From NCBI GenBank assembly GCA_003565035.1, contig PXDP01000143.1, forward strand, positions 1 through 12,242: a stretch of 12,242 nt of DNA, in the 5' to 3' direction. The position numbers were made by a program, and so were the translations under genes. Positions 1-8,014 of this stretch are shown piece by piece. Origin of the DNA: PVC group bacterium. GTDB lineage: Bacteria > Verrucomicrobiota > Kiritimatiellia > SS1-B-03-39 > UBA6053. Below the pieces are notes generated by a model, which was given only the letters and a program-made list of their open reading frames with translations, was not told the origin of the DNA and searched no databases. Each line of letters starts with the position of its first letter. The stretch's first letter is position 1.

Positions 1-1
1 C

Positions 2-886
2 GGGGCTGCTGCACGCCCCTCCCGCCTTCACACCGTATCCTTCTGGGACGCGCTCATTATCGAAGCCGCGCAGGCCGCCTTCCCGGACAGCCCTCAGGTG
101 ATGGTCTTCGACACTGCCTTTCACCAGTCCATGCCCCGCCGCGCCTATCTCTACGCCCTCCCCCATCATCTCTACACCGAACACGGTGTCCGCCGTTACG
201 GCTTCCACGGTACCAGCCACCGTTACGTGACCGCCCGGGCCGCCGAACAGCTTGGCCGTCCCCTCAAAGATCTCGCCCTTCTCAGTGCCCACCTCGGCAA
301 CGGCTGCAGCGCCGCCGCCGTGCTCGGCGGCAAATCCATGGACACCACCATGGGCCTCACCCCCCTCGAAGGCCTGGTCATGGGCACCCGCTCCGGCGAT
401 GTCGACCCCTCCCTGCACGAACACCTCTGCAACACCCTCAACCTTTCGCTCAAAGACGTTTCCTCGCTGCTCAACAAACAAAGTGGCCTCCTCGGACTCT
501 CCGGCGGACACAGCAATGACATGCGCACCCTCATCGAGGCCGAAGCCGACGGCCATGAAGGCGCCGCCGTTGCCGTCGAAGTCTTCTGCTACCGCCTCGC
601 CAAAGCCCTCGCCGCCCAGGTCGTCGCCCTCGGCCGCCTCGACGCCCTCCTTTTCACCGGCGGCATCGGCGAAAATTCCATTCCCGTCCGCGCCCGGACC
701 CTCACCCTGCTTTCGTTCCTCGGACTCCAACTCGACACCGCCGCCAACAACGATCACGGCCGCGCCAACCGCGGCATCATCACCACCACCGATGCCCCCT
801 GCGCCATGGTCGTACAAACCGACGAGGAACTTCTTATCGCCCGCGACACCGCCCACATCATTCTCCACCCCGAAAACCCGTCATGA
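2..886 (+). CDS. ackA: Acetate kinase, C-terminal part (5' end outside the window or disrupted)
   Basis: Acetate kinase transfers phosphate between acetyl phosphate and ADP, giving acetate and ATP in the cytoplasm. The frame is open from base 2, and acetate kinase similarity is clear from about base 59 to the stop at 884-886. Visible family motifs are VFDTAFHQSMP (conserved Asp), FHGTSHRYV (active-site His region), AHLGNG (acetate kinase signature), TPLEGLVMGTRSGDVDP (active-site Arg), FTGGIGENS (nucleotide-binding loop) and TDEELLIARDT (conserved Glu near the C terminus). About 275 residues are acetate-kinase-like, against roughly 400 in the family, so the N-terminal third is missing. The GTG at 98 and ATG at 101 lie inside the conserved domain and are not real starts. 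Bases 2-58 do not read as acetate kinase in any frame I checked; see the finding on a PIN-like junction. The stop overlaps the pta start by 4 bases, so the two are probably translationally coupled. Confidence 0.95.
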   Translation, partial: GAAARPSRLHTVSFWDALIIEAAQAAFPDSPQVMVFDTAFHQSMPRRAYLYALPHHLYTEHGVRRYGFHGTSHRYVTARAAEQLGRPLKDLALLSAHLGNGCSAAAVLGGKSMDTTMGLTPLEGLVMGTRSGDVDPSLHEHLCNTLNLSLKDVSSLLNKQSGLLGLSGGHSNDMRTLIEAEADGHEGAAVAVEVFCYRLAKALAAQVVALGRLDALLFTGGIGENSIPVRARTLTLLSFLGLQLDTAANNDHGRANRGIITTTDAPCAMVVQTDEELLIARDTAHIILHPENPS

Positions 887-3036
887 CCGCCAACCGTAAA
901 CAATGCATCTATCTCGTCCCCACCGGCACCGGTGTCGGACTCACCTCCGTCAGCATGGGCCTCGTCCGCGCCCTCGACCGAAGCGGCATCAAAGCCTCCT
1001 TCTTCAAACCCGTCGCCCAGCTCTTCCGCGGCGACACCGGCCCCGAGCGCAGCACCTTCGTCATCCGCAACACCACCGAACTCAATCCGCCCCAGCCGAT
1101 CTCCTACGCCGAAGTCGCCCGCGAACTCTCCACCGGCCACAGCGACCAGCTCATGGAACGCATCATGGAACTCTACCACCAGGCCGCCCGCGATGCCGAT
1201 GTCATCGTCACCGAAGGCCTCATCAGCATGGACGAGTTCGAGCACGCCTCCCTCCTCAACCAGACCATCGCCCGGGCCCTGGACGCCTCCGTGGTGCTCG
1301 TCGGCGCGCCCGTCAACCAGAACCTCGATCAGCTCGACACCGAACTCCGCAACACCGCCGCCGACTTCGGCGGTCTGGCCTCCGAACGGACCCTCGGAGC
1401 CATCATTAATTTCGTCAATGCCCCCCGCGACAACGACGGCAAGCTCCGCATCGACATCAACGAGCCCGCCCCAGAATCCGAGCGCATCAGCCTCGAACGC
1501 CTCCGCAATTCCCTCTCCTCTTTTTCCAAAGACAGCTTCAAACTGCTCGGCAGCATCCCCTGGCTCCAGCGCATGGCCGTGCCCCGCACCATCGACATCG
1601 CCGAACACCTCAACGCCCGCATCATTCACGAAGGCGAAATGAAAACCCGACGGGCAATGAAAGTCTTTCTCTGCGCCCGCACCGTCGCCAACATCACCTA
1701 TGTCTACCAGGCCGGAGCGCTGCTGCTGATTCCCTACGACCGCATGGACCTCTTCCTCGGTGCCTGCATGGCCGCGCGCAACGGCGTTCCCCTCGCCGGC
1801 GTGATCTTCACCTCAGCCGGCGAACCCAGCCCCGAGATCATGAAACTCTGCAAAAGCGCGTTTGACACCGGACTTCCCGTGCTTGGCGTTTCCACCGACA
1901 GCTACACCACCGCCACCCGCATTCCGCGGATGAACATGGAGGTGCCCATCGACGACATCGAGCGCATCGAAGACGGCATGAACCACGTCGCCAGCCAGAT
2001 CAGCCGCTCCTGGATCGCCGCCCTCAGCCAGAATCAGCCCGAACCCCGCCTCTCCCCCGCCGCCTTCCGCTACCGCCTTGTGCAGCTCGCGCGGACCGCC
2101 AACAAGCGCATCGTGCTTCCCGAAGGCGAAGAGCCCCGCACCCTGCACGCCGCCAATATCTGCCAAACCCGCGGCATCGCCCGCTGCGTGCTCCTCGGCA
2201 ATCCCGAAACCATCCGCGAAACCGCCGAACAGCAGGGCATCGACCTCCATCCCGAGATCACCCTCCTCGATCCCGCCACCATCCGCGAACAATACATCGA
2301 TGTCCTCGTCGAACTCCGCAAACACAAAGGACTCGACCGCACCATGGCCGCCTCCCTGCTGGAGGACAACATACCCCTCGCCACCCTCATGCTCCATCAG
2401 GGCCATGTCGACGGCCTCGTCGCCGGCACCGTGCACACCACCGCACAGACCGTGCGCCCCGCCCTCCAGCTCATCAAAAGCCGACCCGGCAACAACTTCG
2501 TCTCCTCCCTCTTTTTCATGCTCCTCCCCGAGCAGGTCTGCATCTACGCCGACTGCGCCATTCACGAAAACCCCGATGCCGCCGCCCTCGCCGAAATCGC
2601 CCTGCAAAGCGCCGACAGCGCCACCGCCTTCGGCATCGAACCCCGCGTGGCCATGATCAGTTACAGCACCGGCGAGAGCGGCACCGGCAGCGACGTCGAA
2701 AAGGTCCGCGAAGCCACCCGCCTCGCCAAAGAAAAGCGGCCCGACCTCCTCATCGACGGCCCGCTCCAGTACGACGCCGCCTCCACCCTCTCGGTCGCCA
2801 AAACCAAAGCCCCGGACTCTCCCGTCGCCGGCCGCGCCACCGTGTACATCTTCCCCGACCTCAACACCGGCAACACCACGTACAAAGCCGTGCAGCGAAG
2901 TGCCAAAGTCGTCAGCATCGGCCCCATGCTCCAGGGCCTCAACAAACCCGTCAACGACCTCTCCCGCGGCGCCCTCGTCGAAGACATCATCTACACCATC
3001 GCCCTCACCGCTATCCAGAGCACGCAGAACTGTTAA
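883..3036 (+). CDS. pta: Phosphate acetyltransferase, long three-domain form
   Basis: Phosphate acetyltransferase interconverts acetyl-CoA plus phosphate with acetyl phosphate plus CoA, the step before acetate kinase in acetate fermentation. The 717 residues match the long E. coli-type enzyme (about 714). The N-terminal part is an AAA_26/dethiobiotin-synthetase-like domain with the signature IYLVPTGTGVGLTSVSMGL (from about residue 9) and FKPVAQ. A DRTGG-type regulatory region lies around residues 215-325. The catalytic PTA_PTB domain begins near residue 393, with KRIVLPEGEE (from 408), DGLVAGTVHTT (from 510), ISYSTGESGTGSDVEKV (from 592) and a C-terminal GPMLQGLNKPVNDLSRGA motif. The ATG at 883 overlaps the ackA stop (ATGA) and has no obvious Shine-Dalgarno of its own, which fits translational coupling. 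Codon use is extreme: in 2461-2580, 30 of 40 codons end in C and all five Leu codons are CTC. This is unlike every gene to the right. Confidence 0.97.
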   Translation: MTANRKQCIYLVPTGTGVGLTSVSMGLVRALDRSGIKASFFKPVAQLFRGDTGPERSTFVIRNTTELNPPQPISYAEVARELSTGHSDQLMERIMELYHQAARDADVIVTEGLISMDEFEHASLLNQTIARALDASVVLVGAPVNQNLDQLDTELRNTAADFGGLASERTLGAIINFVNAPRDNDGKLRIDINEPAPESERISLERLRNSLSSFSKDSFKLLGSIPWLQRMAVPRTIDIAEHLNARIIHEGEMKTRRAMKVFLCARTVANITYVYQAGALLLIPYDRMDLFLGACMAARNGVPLAGVIFTSAGEPSPEIMKLCKSAFDTGLPVLGVSTDSYTTATRIPRMNMEVPIDDIERIEDGMNHVASQISRSWIAALSQNQPEPRLSPAAFRYRLVQLARTANKRIVLPEGEEPRTLHAANICQTRGIARCVLLGNPETIRETAEQQGIDLHPEITLLDPATIREQYIDVLVELRKHKGLDRTMAASLLEDNIPLATLMLHQGHVDGLVAGTVHTTAQTVRPALQLIKSRPGNNFVSSLFFMLLPEQVCIYADCAIHENPDAAALAEIALQSADSATAFGIEPRVAMISYSTGESGTGSDVEKVREATRLAKEKRPDLLIDGPLQYDAASTLSVAKTKAPDSPVAGRATVYIFPDLNTGNTTYKAVQRSAKVVSIGPMLQGLNKPVNDLSRGALVEDIIYTIALTAIQSTQNC

Positions 3037-3067
3037 TCCGCCGGCCGAAAGAGGTGCTGGGCGTTTT

Positions 3068-3082
3068 CGTCGCGTCGCGACG
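3068..3082. repeat. Short GC-rich inverted repeat between convergent pta and beta-galactosidase
   Basis: CGTCGCG-T-CGCGACG is a perfect 7+7 inverted repeat around a single base. As RNA it could fold as a 5-bp stem with a 5-base loop on either strand. It lies in the 83-base gap between two genes that converge, where a bidirectional terminator would be expected. No U tract follows it on either strand (four Ts precede it on the plus strand), so it is not a classical intrinsic terminator. The role is unknown. Confidence 0.35.
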
Positions 3083-3119
3083 GTCCAGAACAAAAACTGT
3101 CCGGCCCGTGAGCACTTCG

Positions 3120-6100
3120 TCAAACAAAGAACTTCATCAGGAACGAAAAGCGGTATTCGCCGGGATGGATGAGGTACTGCGGCAGGGTGTCCGGTCCGCA
3201 ACTGGCTGTGCCAAGGCCGCGGTGGCGGTGGTCAAGGTTGAGATGAACCCTTTGGGATCCTGGCAAATCGTACGGATGCCGGGCGGCATTGAATTCCTCC
3301 GGCGTGTACGGCAGCACCGAGGCGCTGAAGTCCTCTGTGGAACGCACCAGCAGGCCGGGCCCGCTCTTCGCCTTTACAGAAATCCAGCGCACATCTTCAT
3401 GATTTCCGGATTCCTGCGGCACCACATATGGAAAAACCTGTTGATCCACCGTGGCATCGAAGCGGCCAATCCAGCCGGCCGCTTTGCGGTCGGGATAGGT
3501 CTCCTCCGGCCCGCGACCGTACCAGCTCAGATACCGGAGTGACGGATCAAGTTCCAGCGTGATCCCCAGACGCGGCAGATCCGGCAGGGAGGCGTTCACA
3601 AGCACATGGTGACGAATCCCCATCCAGCCGTCCTGCAGAAAACGCCAGGTCTGTTCATGTTCAAATGCGTTGGCACACTGCCGGGCCGCATAGACGCGGC
3701 TGAGCCTGACTCCGTCGTCAAAGACTTCCCCCGCCGCACGCCTGACCTTCAGGGCGTGCAAACCGGCCAACTGCCACCGCCCCATGTTCCGGCGGGGAGC
3801 CGTCCAGTGCTCGGGGCGTCCTTTCACCCCTTCATTGTCGATGTATCCGCGCAGAACCTGCAGGCGCGGACCGGACAGGGCCACCGTCCGTCCTTCAACG
3901 CACAGGGTGCCGACGGCCCCTTTTTTCACATCAAAATGAACTTCTGCATCCCCTTGGAGCACCGTCACGGCTGATCCGGACACGCCGATGTCCAGTCCGG
4001 TTTTAGCGCGGCCGGGTTTGCGGAAGGCTTTTTTCGCGATCGGAAACTGTTCCCAGGCCACATTGCGCCCCTCCCCGTCCGCCTGGAAGCGGATCAGTGC
4101 CTCCTGACCCGGAAGCAGCTTCATCTCCGGCAGACTCAACTGCACCACGGTTTCCCCGCCGCCGGGCAGGTTTACCTGTCCGAGCGTGCCGCGGGCGGCG
4201 GATTCTCCGTCCACGGTGATTTCCCAGGACAGTTCCAGCCAGTCGGCGTTGCGGAAGGCATCGCGGTTCTGAAGCGTCAGGGCACCGGTTTTTCGGTTAA
4301 AGCGTGCGAAATGAAGCGGCTGAAAGAGTTTTTTGCATTCTGCCAGTGCCGGTTTGGGCACACGGTCGGGCTGGACGAGTCCGTTGCAGTTAAAGTTCAC
4401 ATCGTTGGGTTCGTCGCCGTAATCCCCCCCGTAGGCCCAGAATTCGCGGCCGTCGGGGCCGGTTTTGCGCAGACCCTGTTCCACCCAGTCCCAGATGAAA
4501 CCGCCCTGCAGGACCGGATACTGCCATACGGCATCCCAGTGTTCTTTGAGGCAGCCGTTGCTGTTGCCCATGGCATGGGAATATTCGCAGGGAATAAAGG
4601 GACGCCCGTCCCCCGGTTTTTTGGCAAAGGCAATCCATTCAGCCAGCGCGGGATACATGGGGGCATGAACATCATGACTGCGCTCGCCGCCGGGGGTGTA
4701 GTGATTTCGCCCCTGCTTCCAGCCGGGGCGGTTCGCGGGTTCGTTGTGCACAATCCGGGAATCGTCCAGGGCCCTCACCGCATCGGCCGCGAGATCATGG
4801 TTCAGTCCGTAGCCGGTTTCGTTGCCCAGCGACCAGGCGAAGATACAGGCATGATTCCGGTCCCGCAGGACCATGCGCTCCGCGCGCTCCGCAAAGGTGC
4901 GCCGCCAACGCGGATCGTGCCCCAACGTGGCGTAATTGTCGTGCGCCTCCTGGTTGGCTTCATCGATGACATAAAGACCGACTTCATCACAGATCGCATA
5001 CCACATCGGATCGTTCGGATAATGCGAGGTTCGCACCGCATTGAAATTATGCTCTTTCAGCAATCGCGCGTCCTGCCACATCCGCTCCGCGGGAACAGTC
5101 TTGCCGAAATCCGGATCGTGATCATGACGGTTCACCCCTTTGAATTTCACCGCCTTGCCGTTGAAGAGCAACAGACCGTTTTCGAACCGCACGGATCGGA
5201 ACCCGATGCGCAGTGCGGTCGCCTCCAGGGTCTTGCCGGACTCCGCGTCTGTGATCACCAGGCTCAGCGTGTACAAGTCCGGGATCTCCGCGGACCAGGG
5301 ACGCGCGCCGGGAACCTCCAGCGTAAGCCGGCCTTCAAATCCGCGGTCCCGGTAATTGGTACCGTCAACGGCAAGCGTTTTTGGTTTGCGCCAAACCTTT
5401 TTGCCGGCCGGGTCCAGGAGGGATACGGCCACCGCGCATTTCCGGCCCGGATGGCCGGAAAAGCCCATCCGGAGGGTCAGATCCAACTTGCCGGTTTCCG
5501 TCTCCGCGTCAAACCCCGTCTTGGCAAACACATCCTCCAGCCAGGCCTGGTCGGTTGAGATCAGCTTGACCGACCGGTGCAGCCCCGCCATCCACCAATG
5601 ATCCTGATCCTCGACGTAAGAAAAGGCGGAATAACGGATCACCAGCAAGGCCAACACCTGCTCTTTTCCGTTCAGATGCGGACTGAGATCAAACTCCGCC
5701 GGCAGGCGGCTGTCGCTGCTCAGACCCACAAAAATTCCGTCCAGATAGACGAGAACCACACTCTCCGCTCCGCCAATCTGCAGGACCGTCCTCCGGCTTT
5801 GCCAGGTTTTCGGAACCGAAATCACCTTGCGGTACAGGCCGGTGGGGTTGGCCTCCGGCACCGTCGGCGGCGTATTGGCAAAAGGCATCTGAATATTGGT
5901 GTAATGCGGCTTATCCCACCCCTGCACCGTCCAGTTGCCGGGGACGGTGATCTCTGCGGTTTTCGCGCTCGGCCGGCGCTTCACCAGGTTGGCGGGTACC
6001 GCTTCGGGTGACTCAAAATAATTAAAGGCCCAGGAACCGTCCAGCGATTTGACCCATTTGGACTTGGCGGGATCACGCGACAGCGCTTTTGCCTCATCCG

Positions 6101-6194
6101 GAAACGGAAAAAGTGAGGCCCTCGCAGGCAGTCGGTTGATTTCAGTCAGTTCAGGAACTTCCCAGACGCGGGGAAACGGAAATAGGGTGCTCAT
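3120..6194 (-). CDS. lacZ: GH2 beta-galactosidase (LacZ type)
   Basis: A glycoside hydrolase family 2 enzyme that hydrolyses terminal beta-galactosides. There is no signal peptide, so it is probably cytoplasmic. The 1024 residues have the full five-domain LacZ layout: jelly-roll sugar-binding domain (PTGLYRK near 117-123, EDQDHWWMAGLHR near 195-207), immunoglobulin-like domains on each side of a TIM barrel, and a C-terminal galactose-binding beta-sandwich (YGRGPEETYPDRKAAGW, PQESGNHEDVRW). Active-site residues fall within a residue or so of the classical E. coli numbers: H357 (VNRHDHDP), H391 (RTSHYPND), metal site E416/H418 (NQEAHDN), acid/base E459 in GNETGYG, nucleophile E537 in CEYSHAMGNS, H540, W568 and F601. 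The Trp that E. coli has near 999 is a Cys here (TASCGPDTLP), so the preferred substrate may not be lactose. It is the last gene of a three-gene unit, 11 bases after the oxidoreductase stop. Confidence 0.96.
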   Translation of the reverse strand: MSTLFPFPRVWEVPELTEINRLPARASLFPFPDEAKALSRDPAKSKWVKSLDGSWAFNYFESPEAVPANLVKRRPSAKTAEITVPGNWTVQGWDKPHYTNIQMPFANTPPTVPEANPTGLYRKVISVPKTWQSRRTVLQIGGAESVVLVYLDGIFVGLSSDSRLPAEFDLSPHLNGKEQVLALLVIRYSAFSYVEDQDHWWMAGLHRSVKLISTDQAWLEDVFAKTGFDAETETGKLDLTLRMGFSGHPGRKCAVAVSLLDPAGKKVWRKPKTLAVDGTNYRDRGFEGRLTLEVPGARPWSAEIPDLYTLSLVITDAESGKTLEATALRIGFRSVRFENGLLLFNGKAVKFKGVNRHDHDPDFGKTVPAERMWQDARLLKEHNFNAVRTSHYPNDPMWYAICDEVGLYVIDEANQEAHDNYATLGHDPRWRRTFAERAERMVLRDRNHACIFAWSLGNETGYGLNHDLAADAVRALDDSRIVHNEPANRPGWKQGRNHYTPGGERSHDVHAPMYPALAEWIAFAKKPGDGRPFIPCEYSHAMGNSNGCLKEHWDAVWQYPVLQGGFIWDWVEQGLRKTGPDGREFWAYGGDYGDEPNDVNFNCNGLVQPDRVPKPALAECKKLFQPLHFARFNRKTGALTLQNRDAFRNADWLELSWEITVDGESAARGTLGQVNLPGGGETVVQLSLPEMKLLPGQEALIRFQADGEGRNVAWEQFPIAKKAFRKPGRAKTGLDIGVSGSAVTVLQGDAEVHFDVKKGAVGTLCVEGRTVALSGPRLQVLRGYIDNEGVKGRPEHWTAPRRNMGRWQLAGLHALKVRRAAGEVFDDGVRLSRVYAARQCANAFEHEQTWRFLQDGWMGIRHHVLVNASLPDLPRLGITLELDPSLRYLSWYGRGPEETYPDRKAAGWIGRFDATVDQQVFPYVVPQESGNHEDVRWISVKAKSGPGLLVRSTEDFSASVLPYTPEEFNAARHPYDLPGSQRVHLNLDHRHRGLGTASCGPDTLPQYLIHPGEYRFSFLMKFFV

Positions 6195-6205
6195 AATGTA
6201 CTTTC

Positions 6206-7249
6206 TTAGAGTTTAACGGTTCGGTCTTCTGCATCGGAGATAAAACAGGCATCCAGCGCCTTCTGAATTTCAGCGCCGCGGGCAAAACTTGCCTGATCCA
6301 CCTCTCCGCTGCGGATCGAATTCACAAACCGCTGATAAATCGAGGGTGTTTTTTTGCATTTCACCGTCTTCCACGTCTGACTGTGCCGATCCTCACCCAG
6401 GCAAACCTCCATCTCGGTATAGGACTTGTCCAAATCCAGCCGCAACGCCCCTGTCGTTCCGTGAATCGAGAGAAACAGGCTGTTGATATGCCCGGTGGCA
6501 AAGCGGGTGGTCTCGACCGACGCCATGGCGCCGTTCGCGAATTCCACCCGCAAAAATGCGCTGTCATTCGCGTCCAGTTTATAAGGACCGATTTTATTAC
6601 CCCGGGCTTTTTTAAAGGTATGAAGCTTGCAGTGCACGGCTTTCATTTTCCCCACCGGATAAGAGGCGAAATCCAGAATGTGTACCCCAATGTCCCCCAG
6701 TACGCCCTTGCTGCCATGCTCTGAAGACAAGCGCCACAGCAAGTTCGGAGACGTGGTCCATTCTCCCCAGGCGTTGCACGTCAGCCAGGACTGCAAATAA
6801 GAGGCGGATACGTGCCGAATCTCCCCCAGTTTCCCGGAGGCCACCATATCCGCCGCCGCCTGCAGCGCAAAGGCATTGCGGTAGGAAAAGTTCACCATAT
6901 TGATCACGCCTTTACGCCGGGCCGCATCCGCCATTTTTTTGGCATCCGGGTAATTTGTGGCCAGAGGTTTTTCGCAGAGCACATGTTTGCCGGCTTTGAT
7001 GGCCTGCAGGGAAATCGGCGCATGCCAGCTGTCGGGAGTCACCACCGACACCGCATCGCAGTCCGCTTCCGCCAGCAGGGTTTCCACCGAGGTATAGGTT
7101 TTCGGAATGTCATAGGTTTCGGCAAAGCCCGCAACGCGTTTTGCGTCCACATCACAGGCGGCGGTCAGGCGTACACCGCGAATCTCTTGAAAACTCCGGG
7201 CATGGGCATTGGCCATCCCGCCGGTACCAATCAAGGCAATTTTGATCAT
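6206..7249 (-). CDS. Gfo/Idh/MocA family NAD(P)-dependent oxidoreductase
   Basis: This family oxidises or reduces hydroxyl groups of sugars, inositols and related compounds with NAD(P). The protein has 347 residues, a normal length. The N-terminal Rossmann fold starts at once with IALIGTGGMANAHARSF (glycine motif at 8-13), followed by ACDVD at the end of the second strand and the family's EKP motif at 93-95 (HVLCEKPLATN). The C-terminal alpha/beta domain carries GVLGDIGVHILDF (about 183-195), whose His is the usual catalytic position. The substrate cannot be read from the sequence. The start ATG (7247-7249) is one base after the exonuclease stop, and the beta-galactosidase begins 11 bases after this stop, so the three are almost certainly co-transcribed. 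A role on a sugar released by the galactosidase is an inference from context. There is no secretion signal, so it probably acts in the cytoplasm. Confidence 0.93.
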   Translation of the reverse strand: MIKIALIGTGGMANAHARSFQEIRGVRLTAACDVDAKRVAGFAETYDIPKTYTSVETLLAEADCDAVSVVTPDSWHAPISLQAIKAGKHVLCEKPLATNYPDAKKMADAARRKGVINMVNFSYRNAFALQAAADMVASGKLGEIRHVSASYLQSWLTCNAWGEWTTSPNLLWRLSSEHGSKGVLGDIGVHILDFASYPVGKMKAVHCKLHTFKKARGNKIGPYKLDANDSAFLRVEFANGAMASVETTRFATGHINSLFLSIHGTTGALRLDLDKSYTEMEVCLGEDRHSQTWKTVKCKKTPSIYQRFVNSIRSGEVDQASFARGAEIQKALDACFISDAEDRTVKL

Positions 7250-7250
7250 T

Positions 7251-7934
7251 TCAGGGTCCTTTTCTGTTCAATTCGGTTGGGGGCTGCTTGTCTTTCGGGG
7301 TTTCAGGAATCTCCCGGAGTGCTAAATACAATTTTCGAGAAACCCAGGCATCCGTGGCCGCATAGGTAATTTGTTTGGGCTCCAGGGTTTCCGCCGCCCA
7401 GTTGGAGACCTGTGCGGATTTGCTGATACGGCCATCCAGCAACAGGGCCGTAAGCGGCCGGAGCCCGGTATTTTTGAAGCCTCTTTTTTCGGCCATATGT
7501 CCAACATCCGCGAAACCTCCGGCTTTAAAGGGATGCAAATCCTGAAGCTCTTTCACATCGCGGGAAATCGCGGCCCCGCATTTAAGAATGTCTTTCCGGG
7601 CCAAAACCGCAAACAATCCACTGAGATCCTGCAGCTGCTGAAGTTGGAAAAGCCAGACATGATCCTCTCCGGCCAGCTGCAGCAAACTGGGCAGATAGGA
7701 CTCTCCTTTCCGGAACGCGGGCCGGGTTTCCGTATCAAAGCCCAGCACCGTTTCCCGGTTTAGAACCTCCAACACCGGTGCCAGGTCCGCATCCCGGGAG
7801 ATCAGCGTGATCCCGCCACGATATTCAATCAGAGGTTGTTCATTGATTTCGGCTTTGGTGATGGATGTTTTTGACAGCATGGAAGGTTCTTTGCCTTTTT
7901 TTTCGGTCTTTTGCAATCCCGCAGGCAGGCGCAT
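7251..7934 (-). CDS. RNase D-like DEDDy 3'-5' exonuclease domain protein
   Basis: A single 3'-5' exonuclease domain of the DnaQ-like superfamily, in the RNase D/WRN branch. It would remove nucleotides from 3' ends of RNA or DNA with two metal ions. The DEDDy residues are visible: D67 and E69 in GFDTET, D126 in AAISRDVKEL, and Y191/D195 in ITYAATDAW. At 227 residues it has one nuclease domain and lacks the HRDC domains of full RNase D (about 375 residues), so rnd is not claimed. The start is uncertain. The ATG at 7934 has no Shine-Dalgarno and adds a basic, low-complexity leader; a second ATG at 7878-7880 (Met19) sits just before the conserved region but also has only a poor ribosome site. The stop is one base from the start of the sugar oxidoreductase, an unusual partner for a nuclease. 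Confidence 0.88.
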   Translation of the reverse strand: MRLPAGLQKTEKKGKEPSMLSKTSITKAEINEQPLIEYRGGITLISRDADLAPVLEVLNRETVLGFDTETRPAFRKGESYLPSLLQLAGEDHVWLFQLQQLQDLSGLFAVLARKDILKCGAAISRDVKELQDLHPFKAGGFADVGHMAEKRGFKNTGLRPLTALLLDGRISKSAQVSNWAAETLEPKQITYAATDAWVSRKLYLALREIPETPKDKQPPTELNRKGP

Positions 7935-7941
7935 CCCGGAA

Positions 7942-7971
7942 TTGGTGTATGCCCGGCGGGTTCGATCTAAA
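7942..7971 (+). promoter_or_regulatory. Weak candidate promoter for the lipoprotein gene
   Basis: TTGGTG (7942-7947) and TCTAAA (7966-7971) are 18 bases apart and resemble -35 and -10 boxes, each with mismatches. They lie 43 bases before the lipoprotein ATG, in the 80-base gap between divergent genes. On the other strand a perfect TTGACA occurs (8015-8020 region, inside the start of the lipoprotein gene), but no good -10 follows at the right spacing. Confidence 0.2.
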
Positions 7972-8014
7972 TGGAGTCTTGATTTTCACGCAGGCCATGG
8001 GATAGATCATCAGT

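Noticed and set aside
754..1629. A 291-codon open frame on the minus strand across the ackA-pta junction
   Set aside because: It has the same Gly/Ala/Glu/Asp-rich antisense composition and crosses two genes with firm identification.
3037..3119. An intrinsic terminator between pta and the beta-galactosidase
   Set aside because: The only strong inverted repeat has no following U tract on either strand, and the other possible stem near 3083-3105 has internal mismatches.
1813..3201. A 462-codon open frame on the minus strand across pta
   Set aside because: The translation is dominated by Gly, Ala, Val, Asp and Glu, as expected from the reverse complement of C-ending codons in pta. It has no recognisable domain.
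4311..5558. A 415-codon open frame on the plus strand inside the beta-galactosidase
   Set aside because: It is antisense to a gene with complete, well-conserved active-site motifs, and its translation has no family motif. GC-rich coding DNA often leaves such long open frames on the opposite strand.
7951..7975. GGTTCGATC, resembling a tRNA T-loop
   Set aside because: The flanking bases do not form the 5-bp T stem, and no acceptor, D or anticodon arm is present upstream.
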